Shown: piece by piece, positions 18,447 through 29,304 of the stretch | Position numbering within the stretch: the stretch's first letter is position 1 | How the letters are laid out: the number at the start of each line of letters is the position of its first letter | NCBI GenBank assembly: GCA_014084085.1 | Contig: NPFB01000107.1 | Span: 91,736 to 155,735 of the forward strand | Direction of reading: 5' to 3' | DNA from: Hondaea fermentalgiana | Lineage: Eukaryota > Sar > Bigyra > Thraustochytrida > Thraustochytriidae | DNA length: 64,000 nucleotides | Notes under the pieces: model-generated | The model's database searches: none | What the model saw: only the letters and a program-made list of their open reading frames with translations | Told to the model about the DNA's origin: nothing | Position numbers and translations under genes: made by a program

Positions 18447-20351
18447 ATGGTGCCGCCACGACAACACACGCGAGCGCAGACTCGAAGTCCCTTTAGGATA
18501 GCACGGGGTCTTACCCTGCTGACCATCGCAAGCTCCGCGAGAGCAGCGCTTGGCATGGAAAACTTTCGCTTTCCTAATTTCCAGAACAGACCGCACCTCA
18601 ACCTCAACGGCGACGCCGTCGGCGAGGTTGGCGAGCTTGTGCTCACGCAAGCGCAAACGCATCAAGTGGGTGCAGCATGGTTTGACCAGCCCGTTCGCGT
18701 CGATAATGGCTTCGTCTCCCAATTTGGATTCTCCATCACAGAAGTCGAAAATACGGGCGGAGAAGGCTTCGCCTTCGTCTTGCAGTCCGCCGGACCGTAC
18801 TCGATTGGAAACAGCGACGCCGGCCTCGGGTACGACGGCCTAGGATCAGGCCTTGCCATCGAATTTGACACTGCACAAAGTGCAGAAATGGGTGATCCAG
18901 CGACGCCCCATATTTCGGTCCATAGCGGGCTTTTTGGCGCAAAGCTGAGCGCCAAGGAGCCCGAACTCGCGGAAAAGTACTCATCACCCTGGGAAGATCT
19001 TGCTCTCTACGATGAGACCCTCGAGAATCGCCTTCGCGCTCGCTTCATTACCATCACGTACGAGCCCTCCGACGGCATTCTCAAAGTCTCACTTTCGCAC
19101 AAGAGCGCCGACCGGCGATACGTTCACAAGGATCTCCTCTCGACGCAGATTGGTGCCATTTCAGGCGAGTATCACGTTGGATTCACCGCAGCAACCGGAA
19201 AATCTTTTGCCCGCTTTGCGCTACTCAGCTGGGCTTTTGAGTGCGCAGGTCCCGGGGAGACGCAAAGTCAAGTGCGAACTTTTTGCAGCCAAGACTTTGA
19301 CGGACCAAATTGTGCCGTGACCAACGAGGTTGCCGAACGCGAGTGTCCTCGTCGAACAGCTTGCAATGTGTGTACTGAAGACGTCTACAACTGCGCATGG
19401 TGCTCTGGAGGCAACGACGGAGACTCCGGTCACTGCGTCGTTGGGACCGTGGAAAATATTCGAGAGTGCTCGGCAGTGGCCCTCGAGCCATTGAGTTGCT
19501 CTGCCGGGCTTTCTCACATTTGGATTTATCTTTTGGGCGTGGCTTTTTTCGTCATTATTGTCTTTGCATTCGTGCTTTTCCGAATGCTTCCAATGGTGCA
19601 GTCTTTTCGAGCGATATCATTGCTCGTCGCGCTCGTTGGCGGAGCACTCTCGGGAATGGTGCTTTCGTACTTTATCTCCATTTCTCTCGTCGAAATTTCC
19701 GAAACCACCTTTTTTGGAATCGCCTATGGGTTTTTCTTTTCTGTGCAGTTCATCCTCATTAGTGCGCACCTTGTGAAAATTGAGATTCCGGAGCGTGGCT
19801 GGTGCAGCGCGCATGTGATCTTGCTCATCATTTGTGATGTCTGGGTTTTTCTCTCTGCAATTGCGTGCTTTCTTCTTGATCGTCGTTTCATTCACTGGCT
19901 CCCAGAGGCGCCCAAGGTTCTCTTTTACACGGTGCTGGGTGCATCGCTTAACTTTTGTCTCGTCTTCTCAATCGCCGAAATCACCGATGAGGTGATGCAT
20001 AAATGTTCGGAGCGTGGGGGTCACGGAGCAAACATCGCCTCAACTTTCGATACAAGGCGAGGAACGCGACGATCCGCCGTCGTTAGCTCACAAGCACGTG
20101 TTGCTCTTCTCGCAGCGGCGAGCATGCTTTCTGGAACCTTTTTTGGATTCATGTTTGGTACCTTGCGGATTGAGGAGGAATCACAGTATCGAGTCGCACT
20201 TGCGCTGCAGCAGGAGGCTGCGTACACTTATCCAGTCGGAGCGCTCATCGGAGGTGTGTCTGCCCTCCTTTACCAGCTCGTTCAGCTTCCTTTGGCTAGC
20301 GACGAGCAAATTGATCGCATCTTGCGGGAATCCGGCCGAGATGGCCTCTAG
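18447..20351 (+). CDS. Lectin-like ectodomain + PSI-like cysteine module + seven membrane helices
   Basis: Predicted 634 residues. The N-terminus looks like a signal peptide (basic, then GLTLLTIASSARA). Residues about 38-270 resemble an L-type (legume/VIP36-like) lectin: NFQNRPHLNLNGDA, GEGFAFVLQS, GLGYDGLGSGLAIEFDT and HISVHSG. A cysteine-rich block (about 272-350) contains CNVCTEDVYNCAWC, like a PSI/plexin repeat. Seven hydrophobic segments follow, from IWIYLLGVAFFVIIV to VGALIGGVSALLYQL, with hydrophilic connecting loops. The arrangement resembles a cell-surface receptor or sorting protein with an extracellular lectin head; ligand and coupling are unknown. I cannot tie the 7TM part to a named family. 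The start is the first ATG of the frame; no intron is needed. Confidence 0.8.
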   Translation: MVPPRQHTRAQTRSPFRIARGLTLLTIASSARAALGMENFRFPNFQNRPHLNLNGDAVGEVGELVLTQAQTHQVGAAWFDQPVRVDNGFVSQFGFSITEVENTGGEGFAFVLQSAGPYSIGNSDAGLGYDGLGSGLAIEFDTAQSAEMGDPATPHISVHSGLFGAKLSAKEPELAEKYSSPWEDLALYDETLENRLRARFITITYEPSDGILKVSLSHKSADRRYVHKDLLSTQIGAISGEYHVGFTAATGKSFARFALLSWAFECAGPGETQSQVRTFCSQDFDGPNCAVTNEVAERECPRRTACNVCTEDVYNCAWCSGGNDGDSGHCVVGTVENIRECSAVALEPLSCSAGLSHIWIYLLGVAFFVIIVFAFVLFRMLPMVQSFRAISLLVALVGGALSGMVLSYFISISLVEISETTFFGIAYGFFFSVQFILISAHLVKIEIPERGWCSAHVILLIICDVWVFLSAIACFLLDRRFIHWLPEAPKVLFYTVLGASLNFCLVFSIAEITDEVMHKCSERGGHGANIASTFDTRRGTRRSAVVSSQARVALLAAASMLSGTFFGFMFGTLRIEEESQYRVALALQQEAAYTYPVGALIGGVSALLYQLVQLPLASDEQIDRILRESGRDGL

Positions 20352-20931
20352 CTGCGCCCTTTTTCGAGCTGGTGAATGGAGAGAGCATCGTATTCAAACG
20401 CGCGCACGCGTGCATCATAATATGTCTGAAACGGAAATGGAAAGGCCAAACAGCTAAAAATAAACCCAGCCACAGCATCAAATGAAAAGAAAAGAAATAA
20501 TTCCAAGTATTTCTCTCTTTTATGTCTTGGAATGGTTTTGTGTCGTGGAATAGAAGCCCAATAATGGGAAGGGGGAGGGGAAAAGGACTACAACACTTGA
20601 CTTTATCAAACTCACATTCAGTACGCACACGTGAAATTGCATACTCTGTTTGAAGCGATATTTTCCGACCCTGGAAAAGGGTGGAAAAAGAAAAAGGCGT
20701 CGTGATTCTCGTCTGATTTGATGGCGTCGCGCACAGCTGAGTTGGACAGCCTGATCCTGTGCAAGCGTCGACAGCGCAGGTATACCTGCACACCGCGCAC
20801 TAAGATTATTTTTTAAAGACAAAATGGAGTCGGCAAAAATTTCCTCGTCAAGCTCCTTCTCCAGTAGCCCGGCTCAGAGGAGCTTCGAATGAACGCGGAT
20901 GAAATCAATATTCTTTCGAGCAGAACATGAT
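20352..20931. other. Convergent intergenic region
   Basis: 580 bp between two stop codons facing each other. It is AT-richer than the flanking genes and should hold both 3' untranslated regions. No gene seen. Confidence 0.5.
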
Positions 20932-23900
20932 CTAGTCGGCCGTGCTGTCAAGCTGCACAGCAAAGAGCAAATTGGGAAACTTTTTGGCGAGAATGAGGAA
21001 CTCGTCAATATCGACCGTTCCAGACCCGTCGCGATCCGCCTGCTGCATAACGGTGTCGACCTTGCGGCGCACAGCCTTGGGATCCGACACGAGATGGTTT
21101 GCCTTGAGAATCTCGGTAATTTCCGTTCGATCAAGAGAACCGTTGCCATCTTCGTCGTACATGAGGAAACAAAAGTTGCAGCGCGTCTCGAGAGGGGCAT
21201 TGGCGAAATTGCAGAGACCAAGCAAAATCTCACGCATGTTCACTCGAGCCTGACCCTCGTAGTCCATGAGCTTGAAGAGCTTCTTGTACTCGCCAGTAGG
21301 CTCCACGAGCAGGATGTCGCACATGGTGGGGAAGTCGACAAAGCCGGTGGAGCCGGCGCCGCGGTCGAGAAGGCGGAACTTCTCAAAGGCTCGCTGAAGC
21401 GTTGGCATCGAAACCTCATTCGCCTGAGAAAAGAGGCGCATCAAATTGATCTTCTCTCGCTTCGTAGCTGCGTCCTGCTCCTGGCGCGCTGCCACATCCT
21501 TACCATCGAGGCCCAGCGCTGCCGTTCCAGGTGCGGCCTCGACGATATCTTTGACAGTGGAAGCGTCAAAGTTTGCTGGGTCCGGGTGCAGCATGAGTAA
21601 GCGAAATTCAGCAAAGGAGACCTGACCGTCGCCGTCAGAGTCGACCATGCGAACCATCTCGTCCACCTCTTCGTCAGTAATGAGCTCGCCCATGCAAACG
21701 AGGATGTGTCGAATTTCACCTGCGCCGATGAAACCATTTTTATTCAGATCGATGAATTGAAAGGCCGATTCGATGTCCGCGTCCGTGAACTCATCCGTGG
21801 AACCGGGCGGGCGCCCGTTGACAAATGCGCCTTTTCCAAAACCAGAATCTTTCGCGACAGCAGCCTGCTCATCAGACTCGTCGCGGAGTCTGTTCTCACG
21901 TTCTGTGTCGTCAAAAGTGTCCATGTCTGGCTGCAGCAACGGGTATGCCACGCCCGGCGGCGCAATGAATTCGAGGTGCAAATGCACCTCACCGCATTTG
22001 GTAACACGGCCCCAAGTATCCTTGTTGCGCAAGGTAACCCAGGTATCAAGCACGCCCTTTCGAAAGAGTGGAAGAAGCGAGAAGGATGCTTTCCCAATAA
22101 GATCATCGGATCCAATCGTGTCCTCGTCGTAGACCTCCATGACGAGCTCGTGATGGTCCACGACGGCCATCTTGGACGTTTCGTCCCACCTTGGGTCAGT
22201 TCCACCATCTGTGTCGGTTTTCGTCCGCATTTTGAAGTTTGATGTGTCGTAATTCGACTTCATCATGTAGACAATGTAAGGATCTTGACGACCCATGGTG
22301 TCCTTGTCGACAAGATGACGAGCCTCGATCGACTGGATCACTAGCGTACCTGCGGGGTAGAATTGGAAGCGTAAACGCACTTCACCGGAGAGCTTGTCCA
22401 TGTTTCTCCCTTGGAAAATCTCATACCATTCCTCGTGAATGCGCCCCATGCCTTCTTGGTCGAATTCTTCCATTGTCGACGCATCCGTCATGAATTCGAG
22501 CAAATTAAAGTTTCGGGCCCCAATGAGATCGTCCGATCCAATGTCTTCGTCAAAGCAGGAGAAATGCAGCTGTTCTGTCCACGTATTCGATTTTAACCAA
22601 AGGCGCAGCTCCTCTCCATCAAAGGAGCAGTCCGTGCCTCCATTTTTTATCGTCTTGGATCGTTGTGGCTTTTGGTCCAACATTTCAAACTTGCAGTATG
22701 GATCCTGCTTGCCCATGAGCTCCATGTTCTTCATCTTTCGGCCCTCCATGCAATGCACAAGTAGGTAACCCATGCGAGCAGGATAGAAACGCATGCGCAA
22801 TTTTACCCCGCCGGCAGGTTGCAATGGGTCTGACTTTCGTCGGCGGTAAAACAGCCGGTACTCTCCTTCATGCTGGAAATTTACAAAGAGCCCAGATACA
22901 GAAATTTCCGCCTCGGCGAGTGTCGTGTCTGCAAGCACGTTGCTGTTCATAATTTTGAAGGTCAGCGTCACGTCGCCTTCTGAAGCAAAGGGTTCTGGAT
23001 CAACCAAATTAAAGACCATCTTCTCGTTGAATGGAACGTCTTTTCCCTGGTTCTTAAGGACTCGACCCTTGTGCGTTGGGGCCTTCTTTTGCTTTCCAAG
23101 AGTGCACTTGAGATATGGATCGATTCGTGTCTGTGTAATTGCTGCTGCGGCTTCATCTTTCGAAAGTCCATACGCCTCCACTACTTCGACCACGAGCTGT
23201 CCCGGGACAAGCTTTGGGAGCACCTTCACGACTGGCTCAAGATTGTCTTCGGCATCCTGTGCGGGTGGAAGTTCGAGAGCTTCAGCTCTATCAAGTTCGT
23301 CAAATTGTCCAGCCGGGATGGTGTGTTGTTGAACATCATGCGATTCTCCTTCGTGTTGCGGCGGTCCAGCTTGCGGAAGAGGTATCTCAGCTGGTGGCGG
23401 TGGAATGATCGGCTTGGCGCCTTCCATAGGCGGTGGCGATGCAGGTGGGGGAGGCGATGCAGGAGGTCCTGGAACTTTGCTGGCTTGAGGACGAGCACCT
23501 GGTGCTTGAGTGCCTGCCGGCGGGGGAGGTTTACCTGCGGGAGGTGATGATGATGATGATGCTGGTGCCAGATTCGGTGGCGGCGGGCTTTGAGGTGGTG
23601 GTGGGCTTCCTGCTGGAGGCGGCGGGCTTCCCGCTGGAGGCGGCGGGCGGCCTGCAGGAGCTGGAGGGCGACCTGCAGGAGCTGCAGGTCGCCCTCCTGG
23701 CGCGGGAGGCCTACCTGAAGGTGCCGCGGGACGTCCAGCAGGCCGAGGAGGTTGCCCAGCTGGTCGAGGTGGTTGTCCAGCAGGGCGTGGTGGTTGTCCA
23801 GCAGGGCGTGGTGGTCCCGTGGGATGTCCAGCTGGGCGTGGAGGCTGGCCTCCTGGAATTGGCGCGCCCCCTGGACGTGGCGGCTGGCCAGTTGGGCGTG

Positions 23901-24829
23901 GCGGAAGACCTGCAGGACGAGGCGGTTGACCTGCAGGACGAGGTGGTTGACCTGCTGGACGAGGAGGTGAACCTGACGGAATGGGCGGCGATCCTCCTCC
24001 AGGAGGACTACGAGGTCCTTGAGGCAGCGGAGGCCTTCCGGTAGGCGGTGACATAGCGCCCGCAGACCCCCCAGGTGGGCGCGGGCTTCGAGGCCCTTGC
24101 GGCAGAGGCGGTGAACCCGAGGTAGGGGTAGGACGAGGTGGTCTTGCAAGACCGGGAGGACCACGAGGACCACTGGGAAGTGGGGGTGCACCTGCTCCAC
24201 CTGGAGGACTTCGTGGTCCTCGTGGTAGAGGTGGACCCCCAGGCCCTCGTGGACCACGCGGTAGTGGAGGTCCTGCGCCACCAGGAGACTGAGGGCCTCG
24301 CGGGCCCCGAGGCATCGGTGGTGCTCCAGCAGGCATGGGCGGCCCACGAGGCATGGCGGGCCGAGGTCCGGGCGGTAATGGTCGTCCTTCCTTTGGTTCT
24401 GCTGGCGACTGTGGAGACATGGGGCCCATTGGTGATCCAGGCGTCCCTTTTGCGGCGCCCGCTGGCATAAGCTTTGGTTTCTTTGGAGGTGGAACTCCTG
24501 GAGGTGGTTTGCTTGGAGTCTCAGGTGCTGTAGCGTAGGGAATAGCATGAAAAGCAACAGCTCGTGGTCAGCACAATGATCATCATCACCACCTTTCGTC
24601 TTTTCTTGCCACTTCACAATCATGGATATCTCGAATGCTACTTACCAAGGGTTCGTGGAGGGGGACCACGAGGCGGAACTCTTGCTCCGGGAGCCCGTGG
24701 CCCGGGGGGCGCAGCAACATTTGCGCCCGGAGGTCCTCGTGGCGGTCCTCTTGCGTTGGTCTGGCCTCCAGGGGCGCCCGCCGCCGCTCTCGGCGGCGGA
24801 CCCCTGGGTCTTGGCGGCGGTCTGTCCAT
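20932..24829 (-). CDS. Proline-rich protein with three C2 domains and four EF-hands, two exons
   Basis: Exon 1 is 24829-24646 and exon 2 is 24527-20932, giving 1259 residues. The 118-bp intron has a GTAAGTAG donor and a CTACAG acceptor, and the phase is consistent (G plus CA makes Ala). Exon 1 (MDRPPPRPRG) continues the proline-rich style of exon 2. Residues about 1-480 are Pro/Gly/Arg-rich with GQPPRPA repeats, likely disordered and SH3/profilin-binding. C2 domains start near 505, 647 and 787; the last two carry Asp-rich loops (GKQDPYCKF, GRQDPYIVY, DEDIGSDDLIG, DEDTIGSDDLIG). EF-hands include DLNKNGFIGAGE, DSDGDGQVSFAE, DEDGNGSLDRTE and DRDGSGTVDIDE. This is a Ca2+/phospholipid-responsive adaptor by inference. 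Stopping at the exon 2 ATG would lose 81 residues. Confidence 0.87.
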
Positions 24830-25236
24830 GGTTCGTCTCCACCGCACGCGGGGCTGCCCTCCTTCAGGGCTCGCTGAGTGCCTACGCCAAGCCCCGAGGC
24901 GTGCGGGGTTCCCGCACGCGGACTCCGGCGGCGAGGCGGTTCTGGGTCGCGCTAGCTAGCCCCTCTTTTATGTCGAATGGAGAGAGACAGATGAGAGAGA
25001 GAGAGAGAGGGCTTCTCTCGAACTATAACAGGGAGTGTATTTTATGTCCCGAAATCAGTTAGGAGAGCCGTTGAGGATGCGTTATTAAGGCTTCCCAGAT
25101 AGCAACACCAGGGTTGACTTGGGGTACACACCGTTTCGCTGCTTCTGCTGCTTCTGCTGCTACTTGGAGATGCCGGCAACTTTGACGTCTTTGGCAAAGC
25201 TTGCGCGTATGAGCGAGCGCTTCGCAAGGCGACGTG
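24830..25236. promoter_or_regulatory. Divergent promoter with GA microsatellite
   Basis: 407 bp between two divergent start codons. It contains a GA run (about 24979-25012). I see no protein gene. A role as a shared promoter is inferred from the arrangement only. Confidence 0.45.
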
Positions 25237-25506
25237 ATGTCTGGGGTTCACGGGCGCCATGATGGCCTCGAGAAAAGCGACGGCGACGAGGACGGCGACG
25301 TTGACGCCAGCGGCAACAAGGACAAGGACGATGACGAACAAGAAGAAGAAGAAGAAGAAAAGAAAGCAGAGGTGACCAAAGAGCCCGAAGCAACCACCTC
25401 TTTGCCACGTCGTTGGTCTCCTCCAGTGGCGACAGCTACGCCGCCACCGACGACGAATGCCACTGCAGGACCACGAAGAGACGGCCCCAAACCGGCAATT
25501 CCTTCC

Positions 25507-25538
<32 letters not shown>

Positions 25539-27744
25539 TCCCACTCTAGCGCATGATGCAAGAAGGCTCCGAGAAGCTCAAGAAACGCGCGAGGCGCAGG
25601 TCGCAAGTCTACGCGAGCACATAAAAAATCTGCAACTAAAGTTGCAAGCCAAAGAAGATATCGTCGCTAAGACACGCGCCGAAAACGCCGACCTCATGGA
25701 AATGATCGAGGCACGCGAGAGTGAACTTGAAGAAGTCAGATTAGCCGCTTCACAAAAGTCCGCAAGGCTCAAAGATGCACGTGAGCAAGTTGTTGCCGGT
25801 GACGAGGAGTTCGATATGCTCAGCGAGGCGCTAGAGGAAAAGTCGCGAGAGTCGCGCGCCCGCGCCGCAACCGTAGTCGAGCTGCAGGACACAGTGGATC
25901 GAATGAAGGCTGAAGAGGTTCGCCTCAAGACAATTATACGAAAACGAACGACAATTGCGTCCACGACGGGAACAGGAAATGCAGCTACATCACGCTCGGC
26001 AGAAGATGTTTGCTTGAGCGCACGCAGTTTTGCCGAGAATGACCTCATTGCGCTGCGAGATGAGGCACTCGCTGTCAAGGAAGAGCAATTGGCTCTTGTG
26101 AACAAGAGCAATGTTGCGCTGCGGGAAAACATCGACCAGCTCGAGACGGAGATGCAGCAAATGCAGGTGGACGCCGTAGCAAAAGATAAAATGATCAACA
26201 CACTGCGTACAGCGAAAGAAGCCGCTGAAGCAGAGATCCAAGAGCTCGCGCATCAAGTCGAGGTGAAGAAGGGGCGGGAAGCCGCGATGGAAGTTTCTAC
26301 GCAGCAGAACGCGCAGCTGCTTCAGCTATTACAACAACAGGAAGCCCACTCGGAGAAGGTGCAGACGCAAAACGAGGCCCTCGAAGAAGAAGTTCGATCG
26401 CTCAAGGAAAAGGCGCGTAAACTCGTGAGCACAAATGCGGACCTGGAGGCAAATGCCACGACGTCTGCGGCGGAAGCAAGCCGTTTACGGCGCGAGCTTC
26501 TGACGGTGCGAAGTTCCTGGGAGAAAGAGGAAACTCTGCTACGTCGTAAACTGCGCAAACTGGAGATGGAGTCCGCCAAAACGATTGCCGCTCAGCGTGA
26601 AGAGCTGCGCATCCGGCGCGAAAAACATTACGAAATGCTTGAACGCGTTCAAACCGCCGAAGACAAGGTGCGCGCCGCCGAGGACAGTGTCGACGAAGCG
26701 CGTCGCGAAATGGCTGACTTTGAGGCCGAGCGACTCGAGCTGCAGGCGCGGGTCGTGGAGATCCGTCGCTGGGCTGATTCGCGCGAGGCGCAACACCACA
26801 AGGTTCTGACGGACGCGCACGCCTCGCGCGACGAGGCGCGCGCTCTGGCTGCGGATCTTGAGAAACAAAGGGCGGCCCTCACGCTGCAGCTTCATGAAAT
26901 GTCAGGAACTGTGCTTAAAGCGGTCGACAAGCAGCGAGGAGCCATCGACGAGGCTTCTCAGGTCAAGCACGCACTTTCGGGCAAAGAACTCGAACTCGAG
27001 CAGATGCATAAGCGCATGGTCAAAGAAGGCAATCTTCAGGGCAAACGCAGAATGAAGGCCGAGCTTGAGCAGCGGACTTTGCTGGACCAGCTTGAGCAGC
27101 TCCGCCAGGAGAACCTTGCCCTCGCTGAAGCGACGAATTCGAACTTTGAGCAGCAATCCAAGCAGACCGCTGCGCTCCAGCGTCAATGTCGGAACCTTGA
27201 AGCCCAACTGGCAGAGGCGACGCGAGCCCAAGAAGCGCGACTTGCCGGTGTGCTCGCCTATGTGGAGGCCGCTCTGCTGGTGAGACGGAATAATGGTCAT
27301 CACCTCTGCCTGCGAGGCTGTCGCATTGGATCGAGTCGATATGTGGACCCGCAGACGGCCCGCAAGGCGGTGACCAGCGTCTGCAAACATCTCGCTGGGC
27401 TCTTGCCGCGTTGCCAGGCTGCCAACGACGCAAGTGTGACCCTCGATCTTGCGGACAATGCGCTTGGAGACGACGCTATCGTAGATGGACTTGGCATGCT
27501 CGTTCAAGCGCCCTTTATCGCTTCAACTGTGACGTTGAATCTCTGTGACAATGAACTCACAGCTTCGGGTCTCCGGTCGCTCGTTCTTGCATTGCAAAAG
27601 AACCCACGCGTGCAGCACGTCTTTGTTCATCGTGACGGGACAATACAAGGCCTGCGTGGCGCCGATGTCGTGTACACTCTTGAGGTCGCAGGCAACGCTC
27701 GTCCCAGCGAGCATATGACGCACGAGAAACTTCCGCAGCTATGA
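25237..27744 (+). CDS. Long coiled-coil protein with C-terminal leucine-rich-repeat-like segment
   Basis: Predicted 835 residues, not recognised as a named family. The N-terminus is acidic (EEEEEEKKAE), followed by a poly-Ala run encoded by GCA repeats near 25507-25545. Residues about 110-690 show continuous heptad-like Glu/Lys/Leu/Arg/Gln composition with almost no proline, a long parallel coiled coil. The last 140 residues change character: LCLRGCRIGSS, VTLDLADNALGDDAI and VTLNLCDNELTASGL are ribonuclease-inhibitor-type LRR strands. Such coiled-coil plus LRR layouts are common in cytoskeletal, centrosomal and ciliary proteins, but that role is inference. The frame opens at 25234 with GTG; the first ATG is 25237. 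Confidence 0.85.
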
Positions 27745-28205
27745 TAGCTATGAGACGATATTTATTGCCAGGGCGGGCGTCGCCTCTTCTTCATATGCGC
27801 AATCTGAAAGATTTTCCTTAAACAATGACTCGGAACAATCGGGGCTTCTGTTTGGCGGAATGTGCTCGCGTAATGCCCTCTTTGTACAAACTTTCAGTGG
27901 AGCGCATCTACAAAGCATAGAGATGAAAATTGAAATGAACAGAATTAGCCTTGAATCTCGAGAAGAGTCTCTTTGTTGCTTGTCTGAAGAACTTTTAAAA
28001 GTTCATGCGGCTCAAGTCGCGGTCACGGTCAGAGACTCACGGTCAAGTCACGGTCACTTCTACTTTTTTCGTCTCGTAACGGATAGGCTAGCTAGGAAGC
28101 TAGGGCTAGTTGGGCCTCATCAAGCCTTGATTGACAGAGAGCGCGCGCAGATCGGTTGACGCTGAGAACGTTGACGAGAGGTGGGCCGGGCCCGCGCTCG
28201 ACGCT
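27745..28205. other. Spacer between coiled-coil and zinc-finger genes
   Basis: 461 bp. It holds a short direct repeat CGGTCACGGTCA/CGGTCAAGTCACGGTCA near 28019-28050. No gene seen. Confidence 0.5.
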
Positions 28206-28979
28206 ATGAACGGGATGCAGCAGCGACCACTGGGCCGGGGCCCCAAGGCTGTGACGTGCTATATTTGCGGGCGCGGGTACGGCACCAACTCAATTGGGAT
28301 TCACATCAAGCAGTGCCAGAAGCTCTTCCTCGCGCAGGAGGCCCAAAAGCCCAAACACGAGCGAAGGCCTCTGCCACAACCGCCCAAGGACGCTGATGTG
28401 ACCGAGGAAGATCTGCTCAACGTCCGTCCGGGCAAGGCGAACAACGTTGACTGGGACAAGTTCAACGATGCAGCTTTTGACACTTTCAACAAGGAAGCAC
28501 TCGTTCCATGCGAGAATTGCGGACGCACGTTTCTCCCCGATAGCCTTGTCCATCACCGAAATGCGTGCAAAGCGGACAAGCCTACTCGCCGCGTAGGCGA
28601 GTCAGTCCGCGCTGACGGAGGTCAAACTACCTCGCCAGCTCTCTCTGGATCTGCAAAGGCTGCAAGCAGCACCAGGCCAAAAAGCGCAGCAAAAAAGGTT
28701 GAACGACGACCGAATACGGCCTCGCGAGCTGGCGCCTCCTTGGCTCTTGGCGGCGGGCCAGCAAAGCATCAAGAACCTCAGCAGCAAAGTCAAGAAGACG
28801 GAGACTCGGATCCAAGGCAGAATCATCATCTCTATAGTGCACGCGAAGGAAATCAAAGTTCGAGCTCTTCGGCACATGACTCCGGACTGGCAATTTTGCG
28901 GAGTGTTGTGACCGACCTCAAGGGCCGCGGAGTGCCCGAGTCCTCCATTCTGGACTGTGTAAGAGAAGCGCTTGCATGA
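28206..28979 (+). CDS. C2HC zinc-finger protein (ZC2HC1-like)
   Basis: Predicted 257 residues. Two C2HC fingers are visible: CYICGRGYGTNSIGIHIKQC near residue 18 and CENCGRTFLPDSLVHHRNAC near residue 101. Both follow the C-x2-C...H...C spacing of the zf-C2HC_2 family (ZC2HC1A, ZNF474). Between them is the typical Pro/Leu linker with ERRPLPQPP. The C-terminal half is low-complexity Ser/Ala/Gln-rich, ending in a short helix. Family members are frequent in flagellated eukaryotes and often appear in cilium inventories, so a ciliary role is plausible but unproven. The open frame extends upstream to a TTG at 28131; 28206 is the first ATG. Confidence 0.85.
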   Translation: MNGMQQRPLGRGPKAVTCYICGRGYGTNSIGIHIKQCQKLFLAQEAQKPKHERRPLPQPPKDADVTEEDLLNVRPGKANNVDWDKFNDAAFDTFNKEALVPCENCGRTFLPDSLVHHRNACKADKPTRRVGESVRADGGQTTSPALSGSAKAASSTRPKSAAKKVERRPNTASRAGASLALGGGPAKHQEPQQQSQEDGDSDPRQNHHLYSAREGNQSSSSSAHDSGLAILRSVVTDLKGRGVPESSILDCVREALA

Positions 28980-29304
28980 AGTGGCTCATGATTTGATTGG
29001 GAAACTTTCCTTCTCTTTTGATCTTCCTAAATGAAAGAAATCGAACCGACATGTGTTCGCATACCTGTGGCGACCTTGAGAGGCGGGCCAACAGGAGGGA
29101 TGACAGGTTCGTGCCATTTTGAAATCTCACTCTTCTTTCCAAGAGAAAAACTCAACAAATGCACTTGTACTTTGCCGTCCCGACAACAGCTTGCACATGA
29201 GGCTACGCGTATCCTTTTTTTCCTTCTCGACCTGCCAACAATTTGCCTTTGTGTTTTTGCTTTGTTTTTTCTTTGTCATGCATGTATGTCTACTACCTAA
29301 AAAG
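28980..29304. other. Convergent intergenic region
   Basis: 325 bp between facing stop codons, AT-richer than the genes. No gene or RNA seen. Confidence 0.5.

Noticed and set aside
23226..24623. Long second open frame on the minus strand within the proline-rich region
   Set aside because: A frame-shifted reading of the same repeats. The C2/EF-hand frame continues through it with a consistent splice phase.
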